This document shows, piece by piece, positions 29,058 to 38,316 of a stretch of DNA of 64,000 nt (position 1 is its first letter; every line of letters starts with the position of its first letter). The position numbers were made by a program, and so were the translations under genes. Origin of the DNA: Maribacter antarcticus DSM 21422 (GTDB lineage: Bacteria > Bacteroidota > Bacteroidia > Flavobacteriales > Flavobacteriaceae); contig NZ_KK211214.1 of assembly GCF_000621125.1 (NCBI RefSeq), positions 1 through 64,000 of the forward strand, in the 5' to 3' direction. The notes under the pieces are model-generated. The model searched no databases, was not told the DNA's origin, and was given only the letters and a program-made list of their open reading frames with translations.

Positions 29058-30533
29058 TTAAAATTTACGTGACCATATATTCGGCCATCTTTCTATAATT
29101 ACTTTGGTTTGCGTAAAAAATTCAATGGCATGCTTGCCCTGTCCATGAAGATCTCCAAAGAAACTATCTTTCCAACCACTAAAGGGGAACTGTGCCATAG
29201 GTGCGGCAACACCAATGTTGATGCCTATATTTCCGGCATCGGCCTCATTTCGGAACTTTCTTGCATTCGCGCCACTACCAGTAAAAAGACACGCCATATT
29301 CCCATAACTGCTACTGTTTACAAAAGCCAGCGCTTCATCGATATTTTTCATCGATATTAAACTCATGACAGGACCAAATATTTCAGTCGTTATCAATTCC
29401 TTGTCTAAGGCCACATTTTCCAGTATGGTGGGCGCTATGAAGTTGCCGTTTTCATAACCAGAAATGGAAGTTTTTCTACCATCGAGAAGTAGCTTGGCGC
29501 CTTCATCAATACCTTTTTGAATCAATCCTTCTATACGGTTCTTACTTTCCGGTGTGATAACAGGCCCCATACTAACGCTATCGTCCCAGCCATATCCTGT
29601 AGTTCTGGATTTAACGGTTTCGTAAAGTGCATCTTTAATTTCTCTCTTTTGGTCATCAACCGTAATAATGGTAGAGGCTGCTAGGCAACGTTGTCCTGCA
29701 CATCCATATACAGAATCGGCAATAATTTTGGTCGACATTTCAATATCAGAATCGGGTAAAATGACGACTGGGTTTTTTGCGCCCCCCTGAGCCTGTACCC
29801 GTTTGCCATTGGCTGTTCCCTTACTATAAATATATCGCGCAACAGGAGTACTGCCCACAAAGCTGATAGCTTTGATTTTTGGATGCTCCAAAATTGCATC
29901 TACGGAGTCCTTACCACCATGTACCAAACTAACCAGACCTTTGGGCATATCCAATTGGTCTAATAGTTCAAATATTTTCATCATGGTCAACGGCACTTTT
30001 TCCGATGGTTTTACGATAAAAGCGTTCCCGGTAGCAATAGCGTAAGGTAAAAACCAAAATACAATCATACTGGGAAAATTAAAGGGCGTAATACAGGCAG
30101 CGATACCTAGCGGCTGTCTGATCATCATTTCATCAATTCCCGTTGCAATGTCTTCGATTACATCACCGGCCATAAGCATTGGGGTGCCGCAAGCGACCTC
30201 CACATTTTCAATGGCTCTTTGTATCTCACCTAAGGATTCTGCTTTGGTTTTGCCAGATTCTTCCGTTATGATTTTTGCTAAGGGTTCCATGTTCTCCTCA
30301 AGTAGAGATTTTAATCGATACAGTACTTGGACCCTTTTTATTACCGGAACGTTACGCCATTCGTTGTACGCATTTTGTGCTGCGCTAACTGCGTGGTCAA
30401 GGTCCTTTTTTGTTTCTGGTCCATAGGGAACCTTTGCCAGTGTATCTTGATTTGCAGGGTTGACCACATCAATGGTTTCTTTTGATGTACTATGTTGCCA
30501 AGTTCCGTTTATATAGTTTTTTAAGATGTTCAT
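29058..30533 (-). CDS. iolA: Methylmalonate/malonate-semialdehyde dehydrogenase (CoA-acylating)
   Basis: 491 residues of the aldehyde dehydrogenase superfamily, in the MMSDH branch: FNFPSMIVFWFLPYAIATGN, KPSEKVPLT, FVGSTPVARYIY, GAKNPVVILPD and the catalytic Cys in GCAGQRCLAAS. This branch makes acetyl-CoA from malonate semialdehyde, the last step of inositol breakdown. The same enzyme also serves valine catabolism in other settings, but its place between the symporter and iolE marks it as IolA here. Confidence 0.9.
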   Translation of the reverse strand: MNILKNYINGTWQHSTSKETIDVVNPANQDTLAKVPYGPETKKDLDHAVSAAQNAYNEWRNVPVIKRVQVLYRLKSLLEENMEPLAKIITEESGKTKAESLGEIQRAIENVEVACGTPMLMAGDVIEDIATGIDEMMIRQPLGIAACITPFNFPSMIVFWFLPYAIATGNAFIVKPSEKVPLTMMKIFELLDQLDMPKGLVSLVHGGKDSVDAILEHPKIKAISFVGSTPVARYIYSKGTANGKRVQAQGGAKNPVVILPDSDIEMSTKIIADSVYGCAGQRCLAASTIITVDDQKREIKDALYETVKSRTTGYGWDDSVSMGPVITPESKNRIEGLIQKGIDEGAKLLLDGRKTSISGYENGNFIAPTILENVALDKELITTEIFGPVMSLISMKNIDEALAFVNSSSYGNMACLFTGSGANARKFRNEADAGNIGINIGVAAPMAQFPFSGWKDSFFGDLHGQGKHAIEFFTQTKVIIERWPNIWSRKF

Positions 30534-30566
30534 TTTAAATAATTATAGGTTAATTAATTTTTTCTT

Positions 30567-32165
30567 TTATCCATTTTGGCCCAATAAAATATAAATAAGT
30601 AGCGTCACCGCACATAGACCAATGGACATGGCTTTTGTGTATTTCCAAGGCACTAGGTTTACCACGCCAACATCGGTAATCTCATACCTATTTTTTCTAG
30701 GGTTAAAATAAGATACACTGTACATTATGGCAACATTCAAGAGAAATTCAATACCCCACAAATGCACAAAGTGTATTCCGTGGCTGGTATACCCCCATGT
30801 CATAAAAACGTAAAAGCATAACCCAAAGATCAAAGCCACCTTAGCACCTATCGCAGAAACCTTTTTCATAAAGAAACCGGCTAATAGGATAGAAGCAATG
30901 GGGATAAAGAATATGCCATTAAGCTCCTGCAGAAGTTGGTACAGGCCGTCCGAAGCATTTGCTACCATTGGGGCGGCAAAAATGGCTATGACTGCCAAAA
31001 CTGCTGAGGTGGCCTTGCCGATACGGACCAATTTTGTATCACTTATATCTTTACTGAGGTGTTTTTTGACAATATCAACACTGAACAGTGTGGCTACAGA
31101 ATTAAGCACAGAGTTAAAAGTGCTCAAAACCGCTCCCATGATGACCGCAGCAAAAAAGCCGATTAACCATACGGGAAGTACTTTTTTTACCAGCATTGGG
31201 TATACTGAATCCTGTTGGTCAAAATAGGTGTCCTGAAAATAAAAATAACAAATGACCCCTGGAAGGACTATTATCAAGGGTATTAGTATTTTAAATAACC
31301 CGGTAATCAACAGTCCTTTTTGAGCTTCTTTAAGGTTTTTGGCTCCTAAGGCTCTTTGGATAATGGTCTGGTTCATACCCCAAAAATAGAGTTGATTGAT
31401 AATGAGCCCTGTAAACAGCACTTCAAAAGGTAGAACAGAATCTGGTGCCCCAATGACGTTAAATTTTTCTGGAGCATACTCATAAACTTTCACCAATCCA
31501 TCGATAATATTGTTATCCCCAATCGCCATAAGGGCCAATATTGGAATCAGCAGCCCCCCTAGCAATAGGCCGGCGCCATTAATAGTATCCGAATACGCGA
31601 CCGCTTTTAGCCCGCCAAAAATGGCATAAATTGATCCTATCGCCCCAATGATTACAATAGTGATCCAAAGCCCTTCAGTTTTATCTACACCCAAAATATC
31701 CGACACTCCGAATAAACTTTCAATACCGATAGCACCGGAGTACAGCACAATGGGTAATAAGGTGACTACAAAAGAGAAAATAAGGATACCTGCAACCATG
31801 GTCCTTGTAAGCCCATCAAAACGGCTCTCCAAAAATTGCGGAATAGTGGTAAGCCCCATTTTTAGATATTTAGGCACAAAAAAAATGGCTGCAATCACTA
31901 GGGCTATAGATGAGGTTACCTCCCAAGCTATTACGATAAACCCGTTAACGTATGAATTTCCGTTCATCCCTATTAAGTGCTCGGAAGAGATGTTCGTAAG
32001 CAACATGGAACCTGCAATTACAGTACCGGTTAGACTTCTGCCTCCCAGAAAATAGCCTTCAGAAGAGCCTAAATTCGTTTTCCGTAGGCTGTACCAAGTA
32101 AAGATGGCTACCCCTGCCGTAAAGGCAATGAAGGAAACTAGGATAATGATGAAGTCCGTACTCAT
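30567..32165 (-). CDS. Sodium:solute symporter (SLC5/SSS), probable inositol importer
   Basis: 532 residues with about fourteen hydrophobic helices. SSS landmarks: YFLGGRSLTGTVIAGSMLLTNISSEHLIGMNG early on, then YAIFGGLKAVAYSDTINGAGLL and AVIMGAVLSTFNSVLNSVATLFSVDIV, the last containing the Ser residues of the sodium site. It sits in the inner membrane and brings in a polyol or sugar with Na+. Its position inside the iol operon between iolD and iolA makes myo-inositol the obvious cargo, which is inference from context. Confidence 0.87.
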   Translation of the reverse strand: MSTDFIIILVSFIAFTAGVAIFTWYSLRKTNLGSSEGYFLGGRSLTGTVIAGSMLLTNISSEHLIGMNGNSYVNGFIVIAWEVTSSIALVIAAIFFVPKYLKMGLTTIPQFLESRFDGLTRTMVAGILIFSFVVTLLPIVLYSGAIGIESLFGVSDILGVDKTEGLWITIVIIGAIGSIYAIFGGLKAVAYSDTINGAGLLLGGLLIPILALMAIGDNNIIDGLVKVYEYAPEKFNVIGAPDSVLPFEVLFTGLIINQLYFWGMNQTIIQRALGAKNLKEAQKGLLITGLFKILIPLIIVLPGVICYFYFQDTYFDQQDSVYPMLVKKVLPVWLIGFFAAVIMGAVLSTFNSVLNSVATLFSVDIVKKHLSKDISDTKLVRIGKATSAVLAVIAIFAAPMVANASDGLYQLLQELNGIFFIPIASILLAGFFMKKVSAIGAKVALIFGLCFYVFMTWGYTSHGIHFVHLWGIEFLLNVAIMYSVSYFNPRKNRYEITDVGVVNLVPWKYTKAMSIGLCAVTLLIYILLGQNG

Positions 32166-32174
32166 TGGTTGATT

Positions 32175-34034
32175 TTAGAGGTGATATTTTTGGGTCTTTT
32201 TGTTTTCCTGATATATTTCATAGGACTCAGTCACTGCCTCTTTTTCAGATATTTCTGCTACGGCAACATCCCACCAAGCATAGCCTGGAATACCTTTTTT
32301 ACGATCAACCTCAATATAGATTAAGGTAGTCTGGTCAATAGTCTTGGCCTTTTTTAGAGCAGTATTTAATTCTGTTACGTTTGTGGCCTTTATTACATAA
32401 GCACCCATACTTGCCGCATTGGCTGCATAGTCTATGGGTAAAAGACCCCCATCTAACTGATTTGTCTCCTCATTGCGATAACGGTAATAGGTGCCGAACC
32501 CTTCGCTCCCCAAGGAGGAAGAAAGTCCGCCTATACTGGCATAGCCGTCATTGTTTAGTAATACAATGGTCAATTTCTTTCTCTCCTGAACGGAAGTAAC
32601 GATTTCCTGAGCCATCATTAAATAACTGCCATCGCCTACCAAAACATAAACTTCACTATCTGGATGGGCCATTTTTGCACCAAGTCCACCTGCTATTTCA
32701 TACCCCATACAGGAATACCCATATTCCAAATGAAAGCCCTTGGGATTACGGGTGCGCCATAATTTATGTAAATCGCCGGGAAGACTACCTGCCGCGCATA
32801 CCATAATATCATTGGCATCTGAAAACGTATTTACAGCACCGATTACCTCTCCCTGAAAGGCTGGGACCACATTTCTTTCGGCATATACTTCAGAAACATA
32901 AGCATCCCAAGAGCTATTAAAGTCCACTATCTTTTTACTGTAATCATCAGCAACCTTAAAGTTGTCTAGTTGCGTATTGATGGCCTCAAGTATGGCTTTG
33001 GCATCGCCCACTAAGGGTAGGGCACCATGTTTAAAGGAATCAAATTCGGTTATATTGATGTTTATGAATTTTACATTTGGGTTTTGGAAGGCCGATTTGC
33101 TTATGGTGGTAAAATCACTATATCTGGTGCCGATGCCTATTACTACATCCGCATCGTTTGCCATTTTTATAGCCCCAGGCGTTCCTGTTACGCCGGCTGC
33201 ACCAAGGTTTTGGGGATTGTCGTAATCGAGTGATCCCTTTCCTGCAAAGGTTTCTATAACCGGTATTCCAGTGCGGTTTACGAGGTTTTTGAGTACTTCG
33301 GTAGCTCCACTATACATGGTTCCTCCACCCGCAATGATAAGCGGTTTTTTACTGCTCTTAATTTGCTGTATCGCTTTTTCTAACAATGAGGCATCGGGCA
33401 TGGTGCGCCCAACATACCAAACCTTCTTTTGGAATAAGGCCGAAGGAAAATCAAAGGCTTCGGCTTGGACGTCTTGGGGAATGCTAAGGGTTACGGCTCC
33501 TGTTTCTGCCTGTGAAGTTAATACGCGCATAACCTCGGGTAATGAAGTAATTAATTGCTCTGGTCTGTTGATACGGTCCCAATATTTTGACACCGGTTTA
33601 AAACAGTCGTTTACCGATATGTCTTGGGTCACATTAGATTCCAATTGTTGTAATACTGGAGCAACATGTCTCGTCGCAAAAATATCACCAGGTATTAAGA
33701 GTACGGGAATTCTATTAATTGTTGCGGCTGCCGCGCCAGTTACCATATTGGTAGCTCCTGGCCCAATGGAGGAAGTACATACAAACGTCTGTAATCTATT
33801 CTTTACCTTAGCAAAGGCCGCAGCGGTATGTACCATGGCTTGTTCATTTCTGGCTACATAGAAGGGGAAATCTGGGTTTTGATGCAATGCCTGTCCAATA
33901 CCAGCTACATTTCCATGGCCTAAAATCCCAAAACAGCCCGCAAAGAATTTATGCTGAACCCCGTCACGTTCTACGTATTGGTTTTTTAGGTATGTTATGG
34001 TGGCTTGTGCCACGGTAAGTCTCGTTGTCTCCAT
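32175..34034 (-). CDS. iolD: 3D-trihydroxycyclohexane-1,2-dione hydrolase (ThDP enzyme)
   Basis: 619 residues with the three-domain plan of thiamine-diphosphate enzymes. The N-terminal PYR domain includes GCFGILGHGNVAGIGQAL and the activating Glu region ARNEQAMVHTAAAFAK; the middle domain contains IAGGGTMYSG; the PP domain has the cofactor motif VGDGSYLMMAQE...LLNNDGYASIGGL. The N-terminus and length match IolD rather than acetolactate synthase. It opens the cyclic diketone to 5-deoxy-glucuronate. It lies 15 bases after iolC. Confidence 0.92.
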   Translation of the reverse strand: METTRLTVAQATITYLKNQYVERDGVQHKFFAGCFGILGHGNVAGIGQALHQNPDFPFYVARNEQAMVHTAAAFAKVKNRLQTFVCTSSIGPGATNMVTGAAAATINRIPVLLIPGDIFATRHVAPVLQQLESNVTQDISVNDCFKPVSKYWDRINRPEQLITSLPEVMRVLTSQAETGAVTLSIPQDVQAEAFDFPSALFQKKVWYVGRTMPDASLLEKAIQQIKSSKKPLIIAGGGTMYSGATEVLKNLVNRTGIPVIETFAGKGSLDYDNPQNLGAAGVTGTPGAIKMANDADVVIGIGTRYSDFTTISKSAFQNPNVKFININITEFDSFKHGALPLVGDAKAILEAINTQLDNFKVADDYSKKIVDFNSSWDAYVSEVYAERNVVPAFQGEVIGAVNTFSDANDIMVCAAGSLPGDLHKLWRTRNPKGFHLEYGYSCMGYEIAGGLGAKMAHPDSEVYVLVGDGSYLMMAQEIVTSVQERKKLTIVLLNNDGYASIGGLSSSLGSEGFGTYYRYRNEETNQLDGGLLPIDYAANAASMGAYVIKATNVTELNTALKKAKTIDQTTLIYIEVDRKKGIPGYAWWDVAVAEISEKEAVTESYEIYQENKKTQKYHL

Positions 34035-34049
34035 AATTCAAATCAAGTA

Positions 34050-35063
34050 TTAAAATCCACCATTTTTTTCAATGAAGTCCATAGACTCTTTTAAGGTAGG
34101 CATAAAGTTGGCACAGCCTTTTTGTGTAACTACATGTGCTCCACTGGCATTGCCCATTCTGCAAGATTTATAAAGGTCCCAACCTTGTAACATACCATAT
34201 AGAAATCCACTTGCAAAGGCATCACCAGCACCAAGAACATTGAGGACATCCACCGGGAAACCGGGAACATCTTCTTTTGAACCATCTTTTTTATAAATAC
34301 TGGCACCATCTCTACCTCTCTTAACGATTAGTGTTTCTATGCCTGTAGAGAGTAAACGTTTTATAGATGCCTGAATATCACCAGTGATTTCAGGAGCTGA
34401 TATCTGCTGGTGCTTGATGGTTACCTGTGACACATGCTCCAAAGTAGCAGCCAAGATTTCTTCCTCTGTGCCAATAGCGATTTTAACAAGGGGTAGCACC
34501 GCCCTCATGGTCGTGCCAAAGGCGCGATAGTCATGCCACTGATCCGCTCTAAAATCTAGGTCCAAGACCACATCAACGTCGTTTTTATTAGCTATTTCGG
34601 CAGCGTAGAAGGTGGCACTGCGAGAGGGTTCCATGTTCATGGCAGTTCCATTTATGAGTAAAATACGGTGCTCAGGTATCTGCGCCAAATCTACATCGTC
34701 AATACTTACTTGGCTATCTGCTGCATTATCTCTGTAATAGACTAAGGGGAATTTATCCGGCGGTTCTATACCAAGTACTACAGCGCTGCTTCTAGCAGAT
34801 TCTTTTGTGGGAATACCGTAGGTGTTCACACCTTCCTTTTTCAAAAAATTAAGTATAAATTCCCCTACTTTATCCCTACCTACAGCCGTCAATAGACTTG
34901 CATTCACCCCTAATCTTGCACAACCAACAGCAATGTTCAACGGTGAGCCGCCCACGAAAGCATCAAAGCCTTTAATTTCGTTGAAAGGAGATCCAATATT
35001 TTGTGAATAGAGGTCTATGGAAGATCTTCCAAAAGTAATGACGTCATGTTTCCTTAAGTTCAT
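34050..35063 (-). CDS. iolC: 5-dehydro-2-deoxygluconokinase (PfkB family)
   Basis: 337 residues: the N-terminal RSSIDLYSQNIGSPF, GGSPLNIAVGCARLGVNASLLTAVGRDKVGEF (PfkB signature 1) and VLNVLGAGDAFASGFLYGML with the catalytic Asp (signature 2). It phosphorylates 2-deoxy-5-keto-gluconate with ATP. It is placed between iolB, five bases away, and iolD. Other PfkB sugar kinases share the fold; the operon decides the substrate. Confidence 0.92.
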   Translation of the reverse strand: MNLRKHDVITFGRSSIDLYSQNIGSPFNEIKGFDAFVGGSPLNIAVGCARLGVNASLLTAVGRDKVGEFILNFLKKEGVNTYGIPTKESARSSAVVLGIEPPDKFPLVYYRDNAADSQVSIDDVDLAQIPEHRILLINGTAMNMEPSRSATFYAAEIANKNDVDVVLDLDFRADQWHDYRAFGTTMRAVLPLVKIAIGTEEEILAATLEHVSQVTIKHQQISAPEITGDIQASIKRLLSTGIETLIVKRGRDGASIYKKDGSKEDVPGFPVDVLNVLGAGDAFASGFLYGMLQGWDLYKSCRMGNASGAHVVTQKGCANFMPTLKESMDFIEKNGGF

Positions 35064-35068
35064 ATGTT

Positions 35069-35944
35069 CTATTGATTGTTCATTGCAGCTGTTACCAAGG
35101 GTAGTCTACTATCTTTTGAGGTCCATGAGTCATAGATCCATTCGTGGTCTGGATCTGTTGTATTCGCTAAACATTGGTCGGTTCCGGCCAGAAAATTGAG
35201 GTAATAACAATGAAAACCATGTTCTGCAACTACGGGATGAAATCCTTTAGGAATCATGACCACATCATTGTGTCGGGGCCTAACAATTTCATCCAAGGAA
35301 CGGTCTTTTGTATAGACTTGCTGTATAGCATAGGCTTCGGATTTTTGAAATTTATAGAAATAGGTTTCTTCTTGTATAGGTTCCAAAACAGTACCGTCCT
35401 TGGCCAAAATACGTTCATCGTGTTTATGTGCGGGAAAAGAACTCCAATTGCCAGAAGGGGTGTATACCTCTCTAACAACAATACTGTTGCACCCAAATCC
35501 CGGAGGTATGAGGTCATTGAACTGCCGTGTAGCGTTGTCTCCACCGAAAATGACCACCGGAGTTTCTTCCGGAGTTATAAATTTTGCAGGAAAATCTTTC
35601 TCGGCCTTGCACCAACCATAGGCTATATCAAGTTTTTCGCTTAAGGCGGTTAGGGTAAAGTTGGTATTTTTAGGAAGGTATAAGGTATGAGCTACACCGC
35701 TAAAGACATCTTTTCTACCATTTTTTGCTTCCCAATTACCTTTGTCGCTATCTACCTTAAAATTACCACTTAGTAGCACAATTACTAGTTCATTTTCTTC
35801 AGTATCATGTTCCCAAATTTCATTTTTTTTCATTAAACGGGCCTCAAAAGAGAGGTAATTCCATTTAGCGGACTTGGGAGTTATGCTGTGGTATGACACT
35901 GCATTTTCATTTGGTTTTGCCAATAGATGGGATTGCTTGCTCAT
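35069..35944 (-). CDS. iolB: 5-deoxy-glucuronate isomerase
   Basis: 291 residues of the bicupin KduI/IolB family. Visible are WNYLSFEARLMKKNEIWEHDTEENELVIVLLSG in the first cupin and REVYTPSGNWSSFPAHKHDE, with the metal-binding HxH...E set, in the second, then MIPKGFHPVVAEHGFHCYYLNFLAG. It converts 5-deoxy-glucuronate to 2-deoxy-5-keto-gluconate. It begins inside the last codon region of iolJ (four-base overlap). Confidence 0.92.
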   Translation of the reverse strand: MSKQSHLLAKPNENAVSYHSITPKSAKWNYLSFEARLMKKNEIWEHDTEENELVIVLLSGNFKVDSDKGNWEAKNGRKDVFSGVAHTLYLPKNTNFTLTALSEKLDIAYGWCKAEKDFPAKFITPEETPVVIFGGDNATRQFNDLIPPGFGCNSIVVREVYTPSGNWSSFPAHKHDERILAKDGTVLEPIQEETYFYKFQKSEAYAIQQVYTKDRSLDEIVRPRHNDVVMIPKGFHPVVAEHGFHCYYLNFLAGTDQCLANTTDPDHEWIYDSWTSKDSRLPLVTAAMNNQ

Positions 35945-36894
35945 TTTTTATATTTTTTATGGAGTGTGGTCGCCTTGCCAGTGGCACCTAAAAGGTCAAA
36001 TTTTTGTACCATGAATGTTTCGTAGGCATCCATATAGGTTTTGCCTGGGACAATGGGGTCAAACAATTCAGGACTATCCAGAAAAAATTCTCTGTGCACC
36101 CTAGACCATAAAAGTCTAGTGTCCGTAGCGATGTTTATTTTGCAAACCCCAAATGGAATGGATTTTATGATTTCTTCTGGGGTTACGCCTGATGCATTTT
36201 CATTCAGCATCCCACCAGCCTTGTTTATTCGTTCCACTTCGGTTGTGTTCACTGCCGAACCGCCATGGAGCACAATCGGGAAGCCGGGTAATTTTTGTTG
36301 AATTTCTTCAAGTATATGAAACTGTATTCCTTGGCCCGAGCTGAATTTATAGGCTCCGTGACTAGTGCCTACCGCAACGGCAAGGCTATCACAATTGGTG
36401 CGTTCTACAAAAGAAACAACTTCATTGGGGCTAGTGTAGCTGGCATTTTCTTCATCAATCGAAATATCGTCTTCCACACCACTCAATACGCCCAATTCAG
36501 CCTCAACGAAAATGCCTTTTTTATGTGCCTCATCGACAATCAATCTGGTTCTTTTTACATTGGTTTCGAAATCATCATGCGAGGCATCTATCATTACCGA
36601 ATGATATTTATTGGACGCTATTGCATTAATAGCATGCGCTTCATTACCATGGTCCAAATGAACGGCATACACTACATTTGGATATATTTTTGATGCAGCA
36701 TCAATCATAGCTATCAACATTAGCGAGTGCGCATAATTTCTTGCTACGGGTGTAATCTGCACTAAAAATGGTGCATCGGCCTTAATACCTGCCCTGAATA
36801 GACCATGTACTTGTTCCATGGTAAATACGTTTACTGCAGCAATGGCATATGTTCCGTAACAATGTTTAAAAAGTTCCTTTGGTAAAACCACCAT
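35941..36894 (-). CDS. iolJ: Class II aldolase for 2-deoxy-5-keto-gluconate phosphate
   Basis: 317 residues of the class II fructose-bisphosphate aldolase family: YAVHLDHG with the metal-binding His and neighbouring Asp, MIDASHDDFETNV, EAELGVLSGVEDD, AVAVGTSHGAYKF, VLHGGSAV and KINIATDTRL. In this setting it splits the phosphorylated keto-deoxy-gluconate into dihydroxyacetone phosphate and malonate semialdehyde. It is the first gene of the iol operon; a perfect palindrome lies 86 bases upstream. A fructose-bisphosphate aldolase role is possible but less likely. Confidence 0.88.
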   Translation of the reverse strand: MVVLPKELFKHCYGTYAIAAVNVFTMEQVHGLFRAGIKADAPFLVQITPVARNYAHSLMLIAMIDAASKIYPNVVYAVHLDHGNEAHAINAIASNKYHSVMIDASHDDFETNVKRTRLIVDEAHKKGIFVEAELGVLSGVEDDISIDEENASYTSPNEVVSFVERTNCDSLAVAVGTSHGAYKFSSGQGIQFHILEEIQQKLPGFPIVLHGGSAVNTTEVERINKAGGMLNENASGVTPEEIIKSIPFGVCKINIATDTRLLWSRVHREFFLDSPELFDPIVPGKTYMDAYETFMVQKFDLLGATGKATTLHKKYKK

Positions 36895-36979
36895 TTGTTC
36901 ATTGTTAAAGGGCTAGAATATGCCCACATTATAAAAAAACGATAAAAAAACGATGTTAAAAAGTAATTAGCCTCAAAAG

Positions 36980-37001
36980 ATAATGCAAACCTTTGCATTA
37001 T
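36980..37001. promoter_or_regulatory. LacI-type operator and probable promoter of the iol operon
   Basis: ATAATGCAAA-CC-TTTGCATTAT is a perfect inverted repeat with 10-base arms in the 125-base gap between the repressor stop and the iolJ start. On the minus strand its edge runs into TATCTTTTG, close to the Bacteroidota -7 consensus TANNTTTG, so a bound repressor would cover the promoter. It shares TGCAAA-N2-TTTGCA with three other sites in the window. Confidence 0.8.
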
Positions 37002-37019
37002 CCTTAAAATTTAAACATG

Positions 37020-38060
37020 TTAGGCGGGAACTATAAATGGTCTGGAGGATCCTCTAACCACCAGTTCAGGTTTAAATACCTCTTGGCGAAAAGCCAAGTT
37101 GTCCGCATTGTCGCTATTTAAACGTCCGAGTGCAATTCTAGCCGATAACATGCCTATGCTATAAACTGGTTGCCATACGGTAGATAAAGAAGGTCTGAAA
37201 TAGGAGGAATGGGGTTCATCGTCAAAACCGACAATAGATATATCCTCTGGTATTCTCATACCCATTTTACGAGCAATATGCATAGCGGAAATAGCTATAC
37301 TGTCGTTCATAGCAAAAATCGCATCTGGTAAGTGGGATGATTTTAGAAGTTCTGTAGTGGGTTTAAGACCATCGTTATGGGAAAATCCTTTAACATGGGA
37401 GATGTACTCTTGTCTTACAGGGATTTTAGCGTTTTCTAAGGCATCCAAATACCCTTGTAACCTATGCTTTGTTGTACTTAGATTTAATGGGCCTCCTAAA
37501 TGGGCTATTTTTTCACAACCAGACTTTATCAAATATTCCACAGCTTGGAAAGCACCAGCGTAATCATCTACCAATATTTTATCTGCTTCCAGTCCCGGGC
37601 AGTCTCTATCAAAAATTACCACGGGGATATTATTTTTTTGTAAGGTCCTGAAATGGTCAAAATTCTTGGTTTCTGAGGCTGGAGATACTAAAACAGCATC
37701 TACTTGTATTTTTAATAATTTTTTAATAATTATCGCTTCTTCTTCGTAGGATTCGTTAGAAAGACAAATCATTATATTATACTCAGAATTAGATATAATA
37801 TCTTGGATGCCAGTGATAATCGCAGAAAAGAAATGACTGGTAATTTCTGGTACAATTACTCCTATAGTGTTTGATTTTTGTCGTAATAGGCTAAGTGCCA
37901 TAAAGTTTGGTTGGTACCCCAGTTTTTCTGCCAAAGCCCGCACCGCTTGCTTTGTTTCTTTTTTAAGGGCAGGATGGTCATTTAATGCTCTGGAGACTGT
38001 AGATGGCGCAACATTGAGTTCTTTAGCTATATCCGTTATTGTGACCCTTCCTTTTTTCAT
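37020..38060 (-). CDS. LacI-family repressor, probable regulator of the inositol regulon
   Basis: 346 residues. The N-terminal helix-turn-helix and hinge VTITDIAKELNVAPSTVSRALNDHPALKKETK...LGYQPN occupy residues 6-60; the remainder is the periplasmic-binding-like effector domain (NTIGVIVPEITSHFFSAIITGI; VDAVLVSPASETKN; ISIVGFDDEPHSSYFRPSLSTVWQP). It lies just upstream of iolJ on the same strand, with a perfect palindrome between. It is the only LacI-type protein in the window, so I infer that it binds the four TGCAAA-N2-TTTGCA sites. The inducer is probably inositol or an inositol derivative, not shown by sequence. The 256 bases upstream (38061-38316) contain no gene that I can see. Confidence 0.9.
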   Translation of the reverse strand: MKKGRVTITDIAKELNVAPSTVSRALNDHPALKKETKQAVRALAEKLGYQPNFMALSLLRQKSNTIGVIVPEITSHFFSAIITGIQDIISNSEYNIMICLSNESYEEEAIIIKKLLKIQVDAVLVSPASETKNFDHFRTLQKNNIPVVIFDRDCPGLEADKILVDDYAGAFQAVEYLIKSGCEKIAHLGGPLNLSTTKHRLQGYLDALENAKIPVRQEYISHVKGFSHNDGLKPTTELLKSSHLPDAIFAMNDSIAISAMHIARKMGMRIPEDISIVGFDDEPHSSYFRPSLSTVWQPVYSIGMLSARIALGRLNSDNADNLAFRQEVFKPELVVRGSSRPFIVPA

Positions 38061-38316
38061 GGTTGCGAAGTTCTATTTTCTTTAGTTTATTCTTTCGGTG
38101 GGTATATGGTATCAAGGTGTGCTTCTACAAGTCCAAGACCTATTATCTATATGTAGAATATCGGTTTTGATTAGAATGGAAACACTAAATGACCATTTTT
38201 AGATTTTTAAAAAAGATGACTAATCACTTAGGAAAAATACAAAAAATCATTGACTTATTAAGATTATAAAATCGGATACTATAGAGGCAAATTCAATATA
38301 AAATTACGAATAGTAT

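Noticed and set aside
33271-33861. Long rightward open frame opposite the iolD gene
   Set aside because: It lies wholly inside a well-supported ThDP enzyme gene on the other strand; its composition is a shadow of that gene, with no recognisable domain.
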